A stretch of 64,000 nucleotides of DNA from Arenibacter sp. ARW7G5Y1. Lineage in GTDB: Bacteria > Bacteroidota > Bacteroidia > Flavobacteriales > Flavobacteriaceae. The stretch lies in NCBI RefSeq assembly GCF_003201775.1, contig NZ_QJJZ01000006.1, positions 1 to 64,000 of the forward strand, read 5' to 3'. The notes below the pieces were generated by a model. That model made no database searches and was not told the DNA's origin. It saw nothing but the letters and a program-made list of their open reading frames with translations. Positions 33,640 to 41,387 of the stretch are shown here, one piece after another. Every line of letters starts with the position of its first letter. Positions within the stretch are counted from its first letter, which is position 1. A program made the translations under genes and the position numbers.

Positions 33640-34554
33640 ATGAAAAGAAGAGATTTTATACAAAAAACAGCCCTAACCGGCAGTGCGGTTACCCTAGGAG
33701 GTTCTTTAGCCTATGGAACCAACACTGGTTTGGATTTGAAACATACGTTCAACCTAAAATACGCTCCCCATTTTGGAATGTTCAAGAACCTTGCTGGCGA
33801 AGACCTTATTGACCAGATAAACTTTATGGCCGATCAAGGGTTTACGGCGTTTGAAGATAATGGTATGATGGGCAGGGATGTAGCAACCCAAACGAAAATC
33901 GGTGAAACCTTGGCCAAACGCAATATGACCATGGGGGTTTTTGTGATAGACAAGGGTGGCAATATGGCCAACACCTTGGCTGCCGGCAAACAGGAATACA
34001 TCGATATCTTTTTGGATGGATGCAGAAGAGCCGTTGAGGTTGCCAAACGCGTCAACGCCAAGTGGATGACCGTTGTACCAGGTGGATTTGAAAGGAAACT
34101 GCCGATCGGTATTCAAGATGGCAATGTTATTGAAGCATTAAAAAGGGGGGCTGAAATTTTGGAACCCCATGGCTTGGTAATGGTCCTTGAACCATTATCG
34201 GACTCTCCGGATCTGTATTTACAAAATTCCGATCAGACCTATATGATCTGTAAAGGAGTGGACAGTCCTTCCTGCAAAATATTGTTCGACATTTACCATA
34301 TGCAGAAAACAGAAGGACATCTAATCCACAATATGGAACTTACCTGGGATGAGATCGACTATATCCAAATAGGGGATAATCCAGGTAGAAAAGAGCCAAC
34401 TACAGGAGAAATTAATTATAAAAACGTATTTAAATACATCCATAGCAAGGGATTTAAAGGAGTTCTGGGAATGGAACACGGCAATTCCAGACCGGACAAG
34501 GAAGGAGAACTGGCGGTTATAAATGCCTACAAATCGGAAGATAATTTTTTGTAG
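33640..34554 (+). CDS. Tat-exported hydroxypyruvate isomerase-like TIM barrel
   Basis: A 304-aa protein with a twin-arginine leader (MKRRDFIQKTALTGSAVTLGG). Its TIM barrel is of the hydroxypyruvate isomerase/sugar epimerase type: FNLKYAPHFGMF, GLVMVLEPLSDSPD, KILFDIYHMQKTEGH, YIQIGDNPGRKEPTTGEINY, GVLGMEHG. The Glu, Asp/His, Asp and Glu metal-ligand positions of the family are present. The leader places it in the periplasm, where it could rearrange keto-sugars made by the dehydrogenase. It lies 105 bp after the small-subunit gene, behind a possible terminator, and is the last gene of the island. Confidence 0.88.
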   Translation: MKRRDFIQKTALTGSAVTLGGSLAYGTNTGLDLKHTFNLKYAPHFGMFKNLAGEDLIDQINFMADQGFTAFEDNGMMGRDVATQTKIGETLAKRNMTMGVFVIDKGGNMANTLAAGKQEYIDIFLDGCRRAVEVAKRVNAKWMTVVPGGFERKLPIGIQDGNVIEALKRGAEILEPHGLVMVLEPLSDSPDLYLQNSDQTYMICKGVDSPSCKILFDIYHMQKTEGHLIHNMELTWDEIDYIQIGDNPGRKEPTTGEINYKNVFKYIHSKGFKGVLGMEHGNSRPDKEGELAVINAYKSEDNFL

Positions 34555-34641
34555 TCCAAACTACCTTTCAAGGTTCCTGGGCCATCAATTTAACTTAGTA
34601 TTCAGAAAGTTTCCATCTTGTTTCCACGTCAAAGGATCAGG

Positions 34642-34912
34642 ATGGAACTTTATTTTTACACCATAACAATGTACTTGATATTATTTGTCCTAGGCAGAAT
34701 AATATATCACCATCATTTCAAAAAATGAGAAGGGTAAACTACGTTATATTATTGTTTTTGAGTTAATTATAATCTATTTTTTAATTCTTACCGTATATAA
34801 CTATATACTCATTAATACAGGTAAAGTGGACAATTACATTACAATTCTGGTTATATACTGCATAGCGTACCTATGCGCATTTGTACTAAAGCCCTATATA
34901 TCCAATAGATAG
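34642..34912 (+). pseudogene. Possible small membrane protein interrupted by a frameshift
   Basis: A frame starting at ATG 34642 reads 28 codons (MELYFYTITMYLILFVLGR...) and stops at a TGA directly after a run of six A (34720-34725). Removing one A from the run continues in the next frame for 61 more codons (EKGKLRYIIVFELIIIYF... to KPYISNR) and a TAG at 34910. The joined product would be about 90 aa with three hydrophobic segments. I recognise no family. AT-rich DNA gives hydrophobic frames by chance, so this is tentative. It could be a decayed gene, a slippage site or a base-call error. Confidence 0.3.
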
Positions 34913-34973
34913 GAATACCCTCCTTATTGCAATAGGGAAGGGTTATTTTGAATAATTCCCATTTGCCAAGGAC

Positions 34974-35009
34974 AAAAAAATCCCCGAAGAGATCTACGGG
35001 GATTTTTTT
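34974..35009 (-). terminator. Terminator of nrdA
   Basis: A perfect AAAAAAATCCCCG / CGGGGATTTTTTT stem with a 10-nt loop, 28 bp past the nrdA stop, with a T tract on the minus strand. Confidence 0.85.
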
Positions 35010-35036
35010 GTTTCTCCAATATGCCAAATAAGCCAT

Positions 35037-37511
35037 TTAGGAGCCACACATTAAACAATCGTCATCTGCTTGTCCCTCCTTTGCCTTAGCGATCAATTCC
35101 TTCATCTCAGCGGCCGTCATAGGTTGAACATCCACCTCCTGGGTGTTGGCAGAAGTGGCCTCGACCTTTATAGTCTTTGCTACGGCAGGGGCTACTATTG
35201 TGGCCTCCATTGGCGCCTCAACCACTGGCACTTCCTGTTTCTTTGAATTATCCAAAGTGAATTTAATGGCATCTGCAGCTGCCTTGGTCCTTAAATAGTA
35301 CATTCCAGTTTTAAGTCCGCTCTTCCAGGCATAGAAATGCATTGATGTCAATTTTGAATAGTTTGCGTTTTCCATGAACAGGTTTAGGGACTGGCTCTGA
35401 TCTATGAAATAACCGCGTTGTCTGGACATATCAATAATATCCTTCATACTTAATTCCCAAACCGTTTTGTACAACTCCTTAATATCCGCGGGAATATTAT
35501 CAATATGCTGTACGGATCCATTGGCACGCATCAATTCCTGCTTCATATTTTCGTTCCAAAGTCCAAGACCAACCAAATCTTCCAACAAGTGCTTATTCAC
35601 TACAATAAACTCGCCGGACAGCACCCTACGGGTGTAGATATTGGATGTATAAGGTTCAAAACATTCATTGTTACCTAGTATTTGCGATGTGGAAGCTGTA
35701 GGCATTGGAGCTACCAACAAGGAGTTACGAACGCCATTCTTTTTTACTTCTTTGCGCAATTTTCCCCAATCCCATCTACCGGACAACTCCTCATCCTTAA
35801 CTCCCCACAAATTGTGCTGGAATTCCCCTTTGGATATTGGGGAACCTTCATAGGTAGAATAAGCACCTTCCTCTTTTGCCATTTCCATGGAAGCGGTAAC
35901 TGCGGCAAAATAAAGCGTCTCAAAAATCTCTTGGTTCAGTTCCTTGGCCGCATCACTGGTAAATGGCAATCTCAACATTATAAAGGCATCTGCCAAACCT
36001 TGAACGCCCAAACCAATTGGCCTATGTCGCATATTGGAATTTTCGGCCTCCTTGATGGGGTAATAATTTCTATCTATTACCCTATTTAGATTTTTGGTTA
36101 CACGTTTTGTAACCCTAAATAACTCTTTATGATCAAACTCTCCATTCTTAATAAACATGGGGAGTGCAATGGAAGCCAAATTACAGACCGCCACTTCGTC
36201 CGGGGAGGTATACTCCAAAATTTCCGTACAAAGATTGGACGAACGGATAGTACCCAAATTCTGTTGGTTACTCTTCCTATTGGCAGCATCCTTATAAAGC
36301 ATATACGGTGTTCCGGTCTCTATCTGCGATTCCAAAATCTTCTCCCAAAGCTCACGGGCCTTTACGGTTTTACGCCCTTTGCTTTCCGCTTCATACTTAG
36401 TGTACAATCTCTCAAATTCCTCACTATGATGGTTAAAGAGGCCGGGGCATTCATTGGGACACATGAGGGTCCAATTTTCATTGGCTTCAACCCTCTTCAT
36501 AAATAAATCCGGAATCCACATAGCATAAAAAAGGTCTCTGGCCCTCATCTCTTCCTTTCCGTGATTTTTCTTTAAGTCCAAGAAATCATATATGTCCGCA
36601 TGCCATGGTTCCACATAAATTGCAAAACTACCCTTACGCTTTCCACCCCCCTGATCTACGTACCTTGCAGTATCGTTAAAGACCTGTAGCATGGGTACAA
36701 TACCATTGGAGGTCCCGTTGGTACCTGCAATATAGGATCCTGTAGCCCTTACATTGTGGATAGAAAGACCTATCCCCCCTGCGGATTGTGAAATTTTTGC
36801 CGTTTGTTTTAGGGTATCATAAATACCATCAATACTATCGTCTTTCATTGCCAAGAGGAAACAGGAAGACATTTGAGGTTTTGGGGTCCCTGAATTAAAT
36901 AAAGTAGGAGTAGCATGGGTGAAATATTTTTTGGACATCAACTCATAAGTCTCCAGGGCCGAATCCAGATCGTTCAAGTGAATCCCGATGGAAACCCTCA
37001 TGAGCATATGCTGTGGCCTTTCGGCTATCTTTCCATTCAGTTTCAAAAGATAGGACCGTTCCAAAGTCTTAAATCCGAAATAATCGTAGCCAAAATCCCG
37101 GTTATAAATAATGGTCGAATCCAACCTATCTGCATTCTCGGCAACAACCTTATACACCTCATCGGATAGCAAAGGTGCCTTTTTCCCTGTTCTGGGATTA
37201 ACATACTCATAAAGATCCTTCATCGTTTCCGAAAAGGATTTCTTGGTATTCTTATGTAGGTTGGAAACAGAAATACGGGCCGCCAATTTTGCATAATCCG
37301 GATGGGAGGTAGTCATTGTAGCTGCAATCTCGGCCGCTAGATTGTCCAGCTCCGAAGTAGTTACCCCATCATAAAGTCCTTCAATAACCCGCATGGCCAC
37401 CTTTAATGGATCTACAAGGTCATTTAGTCCATAACACAATTTTCTTACTCTAGCCGTGATCTTATCGAACATCATCAGCTCTTTTCTTCCGTCTCTTTTT
37501 ACTACATACAT
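35037..37511 (-). CDS. nrdA: Ribonucleoside-diphosphate reductase, alpha subunit
   Basis: An 824-aa class I RNR large subunit that reduces NDPs to dNDPs. It has an N-terminal ATP-cone (about 1-90, [20 protein letters not shown]). Active-site elements are [38 protein letters not shown] (Asn-x-Cys-x-Glu) and [21 protein letters not shown]. The C-terminal redox pair is DDDCLMCGS, separated from the core by a flexible Val/Ala/Glu-rich linker. It is encoded downstream of nrdB with its own upstream region, and nrdB has a terminator between the two genes. Confidence 0.97.
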   Translation of the reverse strand: MYVVKRDGRKELMMFDKITARVRKLCYGLNDLVDPLKVAMRVIEGLYDGVTTSELDNLAAEIAATMTTSHPDYAKLAARISVSNLHKNTKKSFSETMKDLYEYVNPRTGKKAPLLSDEVYKVVAENADRLDSTIIYNRDFGYDYFGFKTLERSYLLKLNGKIAERPQHMLMRVSIGIHLNDLDSALETYELMSKKYFTHATPTLFNSGTPKPQMSSCFLLAMKDDSIDGIYDTLKQTAKISQSAGGIGLSIHNVRATGSYIAGTNGTSNGIVPMLQVFNDTARYVDQGGGKRKGSFAIYVEPWHADIYDFLDLKKNHGKEEMRARDLFYAMWIPDLFMKRVEANENWTLMCPNECPGLFNHHSEEFERLYTKYEAESKGRKTVKARELWEKILESQIETGTPYMLYKDAANRKSNQQNLGTIRSSNLCTEILEYTSPDEVAVCNLASIALPMFIKNGEFDHKELFRVTKRVTKNLNRVIDRNYYPIKEAENSNMRHRPIGLGVQGLADAFIMLRLPFTSDAAKELNQEIFETLYFAAVTASMEMAKEEGAYSTYEGSPISKGEFQHNLWGVKDEELSGRWDWGKLRKEVKKNGVRNSLLVAPMPTASTSQILGNNECFEPYTSNIYTRRVLSGEFIVVNKHLLEDLVGLGLWNENMKQELMRANGSVQHIDNIPADIKELYKTVWELSMKDIIDMSRQRGYFIDQSQSLNLFMENANYSKLTSMHFYAWKSGLKTGMYYLRTKAAADAIKFTLDNSKKQEVPVVEAPMEATIVAPAVAKTIKVEATSANTQEVDVQPMTAAEMKELIAKAKEGQADDDCLMCGS

Positions 37512-37596
37512 GTTGCTACAATTTTTTTAAAATGATACATAATTTTGGGTTATGGCCCAATATGTTAAAAACATTAACATATCAAATTCATCGCAT

Positions 37597-37629
37597 AAAA
37601 ATCCCCTTATAACCCAAAGGGGATTTTAT
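37597..37629 (-). terminator. Terminator between nrdB and nrdA
   Basis: An AAAAATCCCCTT / AAGGGGATTTT stem with an 8-nt loop just past the nrdB stop on the minus strand. It implies that nrdA is at least partly transcribed from its own promoter, or by read-through. Confidence 0.75.
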
Positions 37630-37643
37630 TATAAAACTAAATC

Positions 37644-38630
37644 TTAAAAATCCGCGTCGAAGCTGATTTTCTGGGAATCGTCGTCTTTATCTTTGTTCAT
37701 GACCCCTGCCTTTTGATACTCGGCCACTCTTTTTTCAAAGAAATTGGTTTTACCCTGTAGGGAAATCATGTCCATAAAATCGAAAGGGTTGGTAGAGTTG
37801 TACACTTTATCACATTCCAATTCCACCAACAAACGATCTGTTACAAACTCCAAGTACTGTGTCATCAACTTAGAATTCATTCCTATTAGACTGGCCGGAA
37901 GCGATTCTGTAATAAATTCCCTTTCTATATTCAATGCATCCACCAAAATTTCGGTAATACGTGCTTTGGGAACTTTATTGATAAGATGATTGTTATGAAG
38001 ATGAACAGCATAATCACAATGCATCCCCTCATCCCTGGATATCAATTCATTGGAAAAAGTAAGACCAGGCATCAACCCCCTTTTCTTAAGCCAAAATATA
38101 GAGCAAAATGCACCCGAGAAGAAAATACCTTCCACGGCAGCGAAGGCGATCAAACGTTCGGCAAAACTGGGCGACTCGATCCACTTCAAAGCCCAATCCG
38201 CCTTTTTCTTTATAGCCGGAAAATTCTCTATGGCATTAAAAAGCAAATCCTTTTCCTTTTCATCCTTAACGTAGGTATCTATCAAAAGGGAATAAGTTTC
38301 GGAATGGATATTTTCCATCATGATCTGAAAACCATAGAAAAACTTTGCCTCGGCATATTGAACCTCACTAACAAAATTTTCTGCCAGATTCTCATTCACA
38401 ATACCATCGGAAGCAGCAAAGAACGCCAAGATATGTTTTATGAAATAACGTTCGTCACTATTCAATTTATTGGTCCAATCATTAAGATCCGTATGAAGGT
38501 CAATTTCTTCAGCAGTCCAAAAACTGGCCTCACATTTTTTGTACCAATCCCACAAATCATGGTGTTTAATCGGGAAAATAACAAATCGGTTAAGGTTTTC
38601 TTTCAGAATCGGCTCTATAGCTGCTGACAT
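37644..38630 (-). CDS. nrdB: Ribonucleoside-diphosphate reductase, beta subunit
   Basis: A 328-aa class I RNR radical-generating subunit. The diiron ligands and radical site are in [13 protein letters not shown]: Glu106, His109 and Tyr113, the equivalent of Tyr122 in E. coli. This indicates a tyrosyl-radical (Ia-type) enzyme rather than the Phe-containing Ic type. The sequence [23 protein letters not shown] and [22 protein letters not shown] is strikingly like eukaryotic R2, which is known for Bacteroidota. It is upstream of nrdA, 132 bp apart, with a terminator in between. Confidence 0.97.
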   Translation of the reverse strand: MSAAIEPILKENLNRFVIFPIKHHDLWDWYKKCEASFWTAEEIDLHTDLNDWTNKLNSDERYFIKHILAFFAASDGIVNENLAENFVSEVQYAEAKFFYGFQIMMENIHSETYSLLIDTYVKDEKEKDLLFNAIENFPAIKKKADWALKWIESPSFAERLIAFAAVEGIFFSGAFCSIFWLKKRGLMPGLTFSNELISRDEGMHCDYAVHLHNNHLINKVPKARITEILVDALNIEREFITESLPASLIGMNSKLMTQYLEFVTDRLLVELECDKVYNSTNPFDFMDMISLQGKTNFFEKRVAEYQKAGVMNKDKDDDSQKISFDADF

Positions 38631-38995
38631 ATCTTTTTTTTGATTTATAGGGTTTCTTAAACTTAGGCGAAAAATTGCCCTCGATAGGAGTTAACAAAGA
38701 TTGCAAAATACCCCCAATAACTAAAGCTAAATAAGCATTATTAACCACAAAGTTTTTAACACAAAATGTTGAAATGTTACCTCGCAAGTGATGTTCATTA
38801 CCTTTGTAGTACAACGCAAAACGAAAAAAAGACAAACGCTTTCCTTGAAAATATTATCCCAAAAAAATAAACCAAAAAGTATATAAAAAACATACTCTTT
38901 GGTTTATCCACATCATTACCAGAAACCAACCATTGGCCGGTAGGGTCATGTATCCAAAAATGGCCTTTTTTCCATTTCAATTTAAATTAAAAAAA
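38631..38995. other. 365-bp non-coding region upstream of nrdB
   Basis: I see no credible gene here. The left part must hold the nrdB promoter; no exact TAnnTTTG box was found on the minus strand. The right part holds the hairpin at 38869-38905. A minus-strand open frame from 38835 runs through into the nrdB start region and looks like a chance frame. Confidence 0.5.
38869..38905 (-). terminator. A/T-rich hairpin, probable terminator of the 30-aa gene
   Basis: An inverted repeat of about 15 bp (AAACCAAAAAGTAT with ATACTCTTTGGTTT, one mismatch) around six A. On the minus strand it is followed by a T-rich run. It lies about 90 bp past the stop of the small membrane peptide gene. Confidence 0.5.
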
Positions 38996-39088
38996 TTAGA
39001 GCGATAATGCGGCCAAGATCATAAATATCGAAATAGCAGTCATTGCTAAAAAAACTAAGCTTACGGCTTTAATATTTGAAGTTGTCAT
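38996..39088 (-). CDS. 30-aa single-TM peptide
   Basis: A 30-residue peptide beginning MTTSNIKAVSLVFLAMTAI and ending IFMILAALSL, so almost entirely one membrane helix. I start at the ATG at 39088; in-frame upstream codons give a sequence without protein-like features. A hairpin terminator follows it, which supports a real transcript. No family is recognised. The role could be a membrane regulator or toxin-like peptide, but nothing nearby decides this. Confidence 0.45.
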   Translation of the reverse strand: MTTSNIKAVSLVFLAMTAISIFMILAALSL

Positions 39089-39322
39089 AGTGGTGGAGTT
39101 TGAGTTAATATTGTATTTTAATACTTCCCACATGGTTAAATCCAAATGAAAATTATATTGTTTATGGCAAATCCTATCTATCGCAGAGCTCAACATCCCA
39201 AATCCTCAATTCCCGTAGTTTGCTGGGCAATCATCTACTTTCCAAATATATCTAAGATAATCCAAAAGGGATATCCAATATGTAACAATGTGTGCAACAG
39301 ATGTAACATTGTCCACCTTGTA

Positions 39323-39579
39323 CTACTGTTCATAAGTGTCTAGATACTCTTTGGGTGTTTCTTGTAGGTTTCCCTAAAACACTCAAAAAAATAGGAAGGA
39401 GTATTGAAACCTACGGCATAGGAGGCTATTTCACTGATCGATGCATCGGAGGTCTTTAATATATGCACGGCCCGTTTCAATCGTTGCGATCTAATAAAAA
39501 CGGTGGTGAAAAGTCCGATATGGGTTAAAATTTCCTGTGAAATAACCCATATGCAACATTTTCTATCTACATAACCCTT
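39323..39579 (-). pseudogene. AraC-family regulator, 3' remnant
   Basis: The minus strand encodes a clear AraC C-terminal helix-turn-helix: FIRSQRLKRAVHILKTSD, SISEIASYAVGFNTPSYFF, ECFRETYKKHPK. Upstream the frame hits a TAG at 39580-39582, and no N-terminal domain can be found. The first HTH appears shortened (GLFTTVFIRSQ lacks the usual loop residues). At the 3' end the frame stops early (KKHPKSI at 39340). Adding one G restores the family ending HPKEYLDTYEQ and a stop at 39323. So there are at least two or three lesions, and this is a decayed gene. Confidence 0.75.
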
Positions 39580-40156
39580 CTACAGATCACTATGCGTGGC
39601 CCTTGCAACATAGATAATTGTGAATGGAAATACCAAATGTGCTACCATCGTACTTGTTAAGGCCTTCTTTGGTGGCAATACTTTTATTATTTTCTTGCCA
39701 CGCTTAATCCCATCCTGCATCGCAGGAGACAAGTTAAAACTATATCCGTGGAAAATTAATTGAAATATACTTATAGGATTATTTTATGATAAGACTTATA
39801 CCAGAGAGGCGCTCCGAATGCAATTAGAAAAGTAAAAAATAACCACCAAATCGGTGCGATCCAACAGATGCAATGAGTTTCTGAATTACGAGAATCGGAA
39901 CCACACGTTTAGGTAGTTCCCCCGAAACCTAAAGACTTTGCGAATTCCAATACCTACAAGTTGATTGCGTTTTTCAAATTTACATCAACATCCTTCGGAT
40001 AGTTTTGCAACAATAACAAGTTACTATTTAAAAAATCCTACAGGACCGCACTTTTTTTGGCAGTTAATTTAATTTATTAATAATTATGGTCATTGAATAC
40101 TCTTCGATTATAAATACCACAAATGGATTACCAATGTAAACTACAAAACTAAATTT

Positions 40157-40330
40157 TCAATATCTCCTGTCTGCCACGGTCTTATTTTCAACAAGATTCT
40201 TATTGTTATTTGTATCTACCTTATGTTCCACTAAGTTGTTTTCTTGGGAAATTGCACTCTTATTGTCCGTAAAAACAGCAGCAACAAGAACTAAAACTAA
40301 AACGATAAAAAAAACTATACATTTATTCAT
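40157..40330 (-). CDS. 57-aa secreted or membrane-anchored peptide
   Basis: It starts MNKCIVFFIVLVLVLVAAVF, a strong N-terminal hydrophobic segment, followed by a polar Asn/Lys/Glu-rich part (NNLVEHKVDTNNNKNLVENK) ending ADRRY. A Cys at position 4 lies before the hydrophobic core, so it is not a lipobox. It is below usual ORF cut-offs and isolated in the gene-poor region. No family is recognised. The clean leader and polar mature region support a real gene. Confidence 0.45.
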   Translation of the reverse strand: MNKCIVFFIVLVLVLVAAVFTDNKSAISQENNLVEHKVDTNNNKNLVENKTVADRRY

Positions 40331-40643
40331 CACCTGGATTTTGGCACTATTAGGTTAAACTAGATCCATTTCTTCCGAATATCGGATGAATCAAATGTAT
40401 ATGAAATGTAAGAGCATATACCCTCTAATTGTGTAAATGGTAAAATTTCCTGTATAAATGACATCGGATAAATCCAAGATACCCTTTCTATTCCAGCCCA
40501 TAAACCCGTAAACCGTCTCCCCTTTCCCAAATTACCCAATCTTAACCTAATAACCGCCAATTATACTCAATTCAATTCCATTGACACAAAATATTAAAAG
40601 CATTGCTTACAATATTTCTAATTTTGAGTATCTTTCCTATTCT

Positions 40644-41378
40644 ATGTTAGAAGCAGTTTTAGTAGACGACGAAATTAAAGCCTTGCAGAGTCTTTCCTGG
40701 GAGTTGACCAACTTTAGTGATGAAATTAAAGTAGTGGCCTCCTTCACAGACCCTTTTGAGGCATTAAAATATTTGGAGCAATATCCCCCGGATTGTTTGT
40801 TCCTGGATATAGAAATGCCCACCATGGACGGATTTCAATTTATTCAGAAATTGCAGAACAAGGAGTTTCCGGTAGTCATCACCACTGCCTACAACCAATA
40901 TGCGATAAAGGCCCTTAAGAACGAAGCAATAGATTATCTTCTAAAACCAATAGATACTGATGATTTAAATGCCACCATCGCAAAAATAAAGAAGTTCAAC
41001 AGCAAAAATTATACGGCGGAAAAACTAGAGAAAATATTACTGAAATTCAACTCCGATTCTCTTCAAAAGAAGATTACCATAAATACAGATGGGAAATTAT
41101 TATTTTTAGAAAGTGATGAAATTCTTTTTGCGGAATCCGATGGCAATTACAGTACTTTATTTTTAAGTGATGGTCAGAAAATTTTGCTAACCAAAAAATT
41201 AAAGGAGGTAAATCAGATTCTTCCTAAGGATACTTTTTTTAGAATTCACAATTCCTTTATCATCAACCTTAATAAAATAAAGGAATTTCTTAAAACGGAT
41301 GGTTACGTAATTTTACAATCAAACCATAAAATACCTGTGTCAAGACAGAAGAAGTCCGACTTTCTAGATTTAATATAA
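40644..41378 (+). CDS. LytTR-family response regulator
   Basis: A 244-aa DNA-binding response regulator. The receiver domain (about 1-120) has the acidic pair VDDE, the phospho-acceptor Asp55 (CLFLDIEMPTMDG), the Thr of VVITTAYNQYA and the Lys of DYLLKPID. A LytTR DNA-binding domain (about 140-240) follows: ILFAESDGNYSTLFL, FFRIHNSFIINLNKIKEF, KIPVSRQKKSDF. I start at ATG 40644 (MLEAVLVDD); the in-frame TTG at 40581 would add 21 atypical residues and overlap the promoter-like TATCTTTC. The cognate kinase begins 9 bp downstream. Confidence 0.92.
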   Translation: MLEAVLVDDEIKALQSLSWELTNFSDEIKVVASFTDPFEALKYLEQYPPDCLFLDIEMPTMDGFQFIQKLQNKEFPVVITTAYNQYAIKALKNEAIDYLLKPIDTDDLNATIAKIKKFNSKNYTAEKLEKILLKFNSDSLQKKITINTDGKLLFLESDEILFAESDGNYSTLFLSDGQKILLTKKLKEVNQILPKDTFFRIHNSFIINLNKIKEFLKTDGYVILQSNHKIPVSRQKKSDFLDLI

Positions 41379-41387
41379 TCTATCATT

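Larger units (their letters stand above)
39089..40643. other. 1.5-kb gene-poor region
   Basis: Apart from the AraC remnant (39323-39579) and the 57-aa peptide gene (40157-40330), I find no convincing gene. Two near-identical 11-mers, TGTAACAATGT (39281) and TGTAACATTGT (39302), lie 21 bp apart. A minus-strand frame at about 39583-39770 is open without recognisable similarity. The right end carries the leader of the LytTR regulator with a TATCTTTC box (40629-40636). The stretch reads as decayed former coding DNA. Confidence 0.5.

Noticed and set aside
34851-35036. Minus-strand 61-codon frame between the TIM-barrel gene and nrdA
   Set aside because: It runs straight through the nrdA terminator hairpin and shows no protein-like features.
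38590-38835. Minus-strand 81-codon frame upstream of and overlapping nrdB
   Set aside because: It crosses the nrdB start in another frame and covers the region that must hold the nrdB promoter; composition looks random.
39146-39343. Plus-strand 65-codon frame over the AraC remnant
   Set aside because: It is antisense to the recognisable AraC tail and has no similarity of its own.
39583-39770. Minus-strand open frame in phase with the AraC remnant, upstream of its TAG
   Set aside because: The translation does not resemble an AraC N-terminal domain or any family I recognise, so I did not extend the pseudogene into it.
40360-40560. Minus-strand 66-codon frame before the LytTR regulator
   Set aside because: No leader, domain or conserved pattern; probably chance in the divergent leader.
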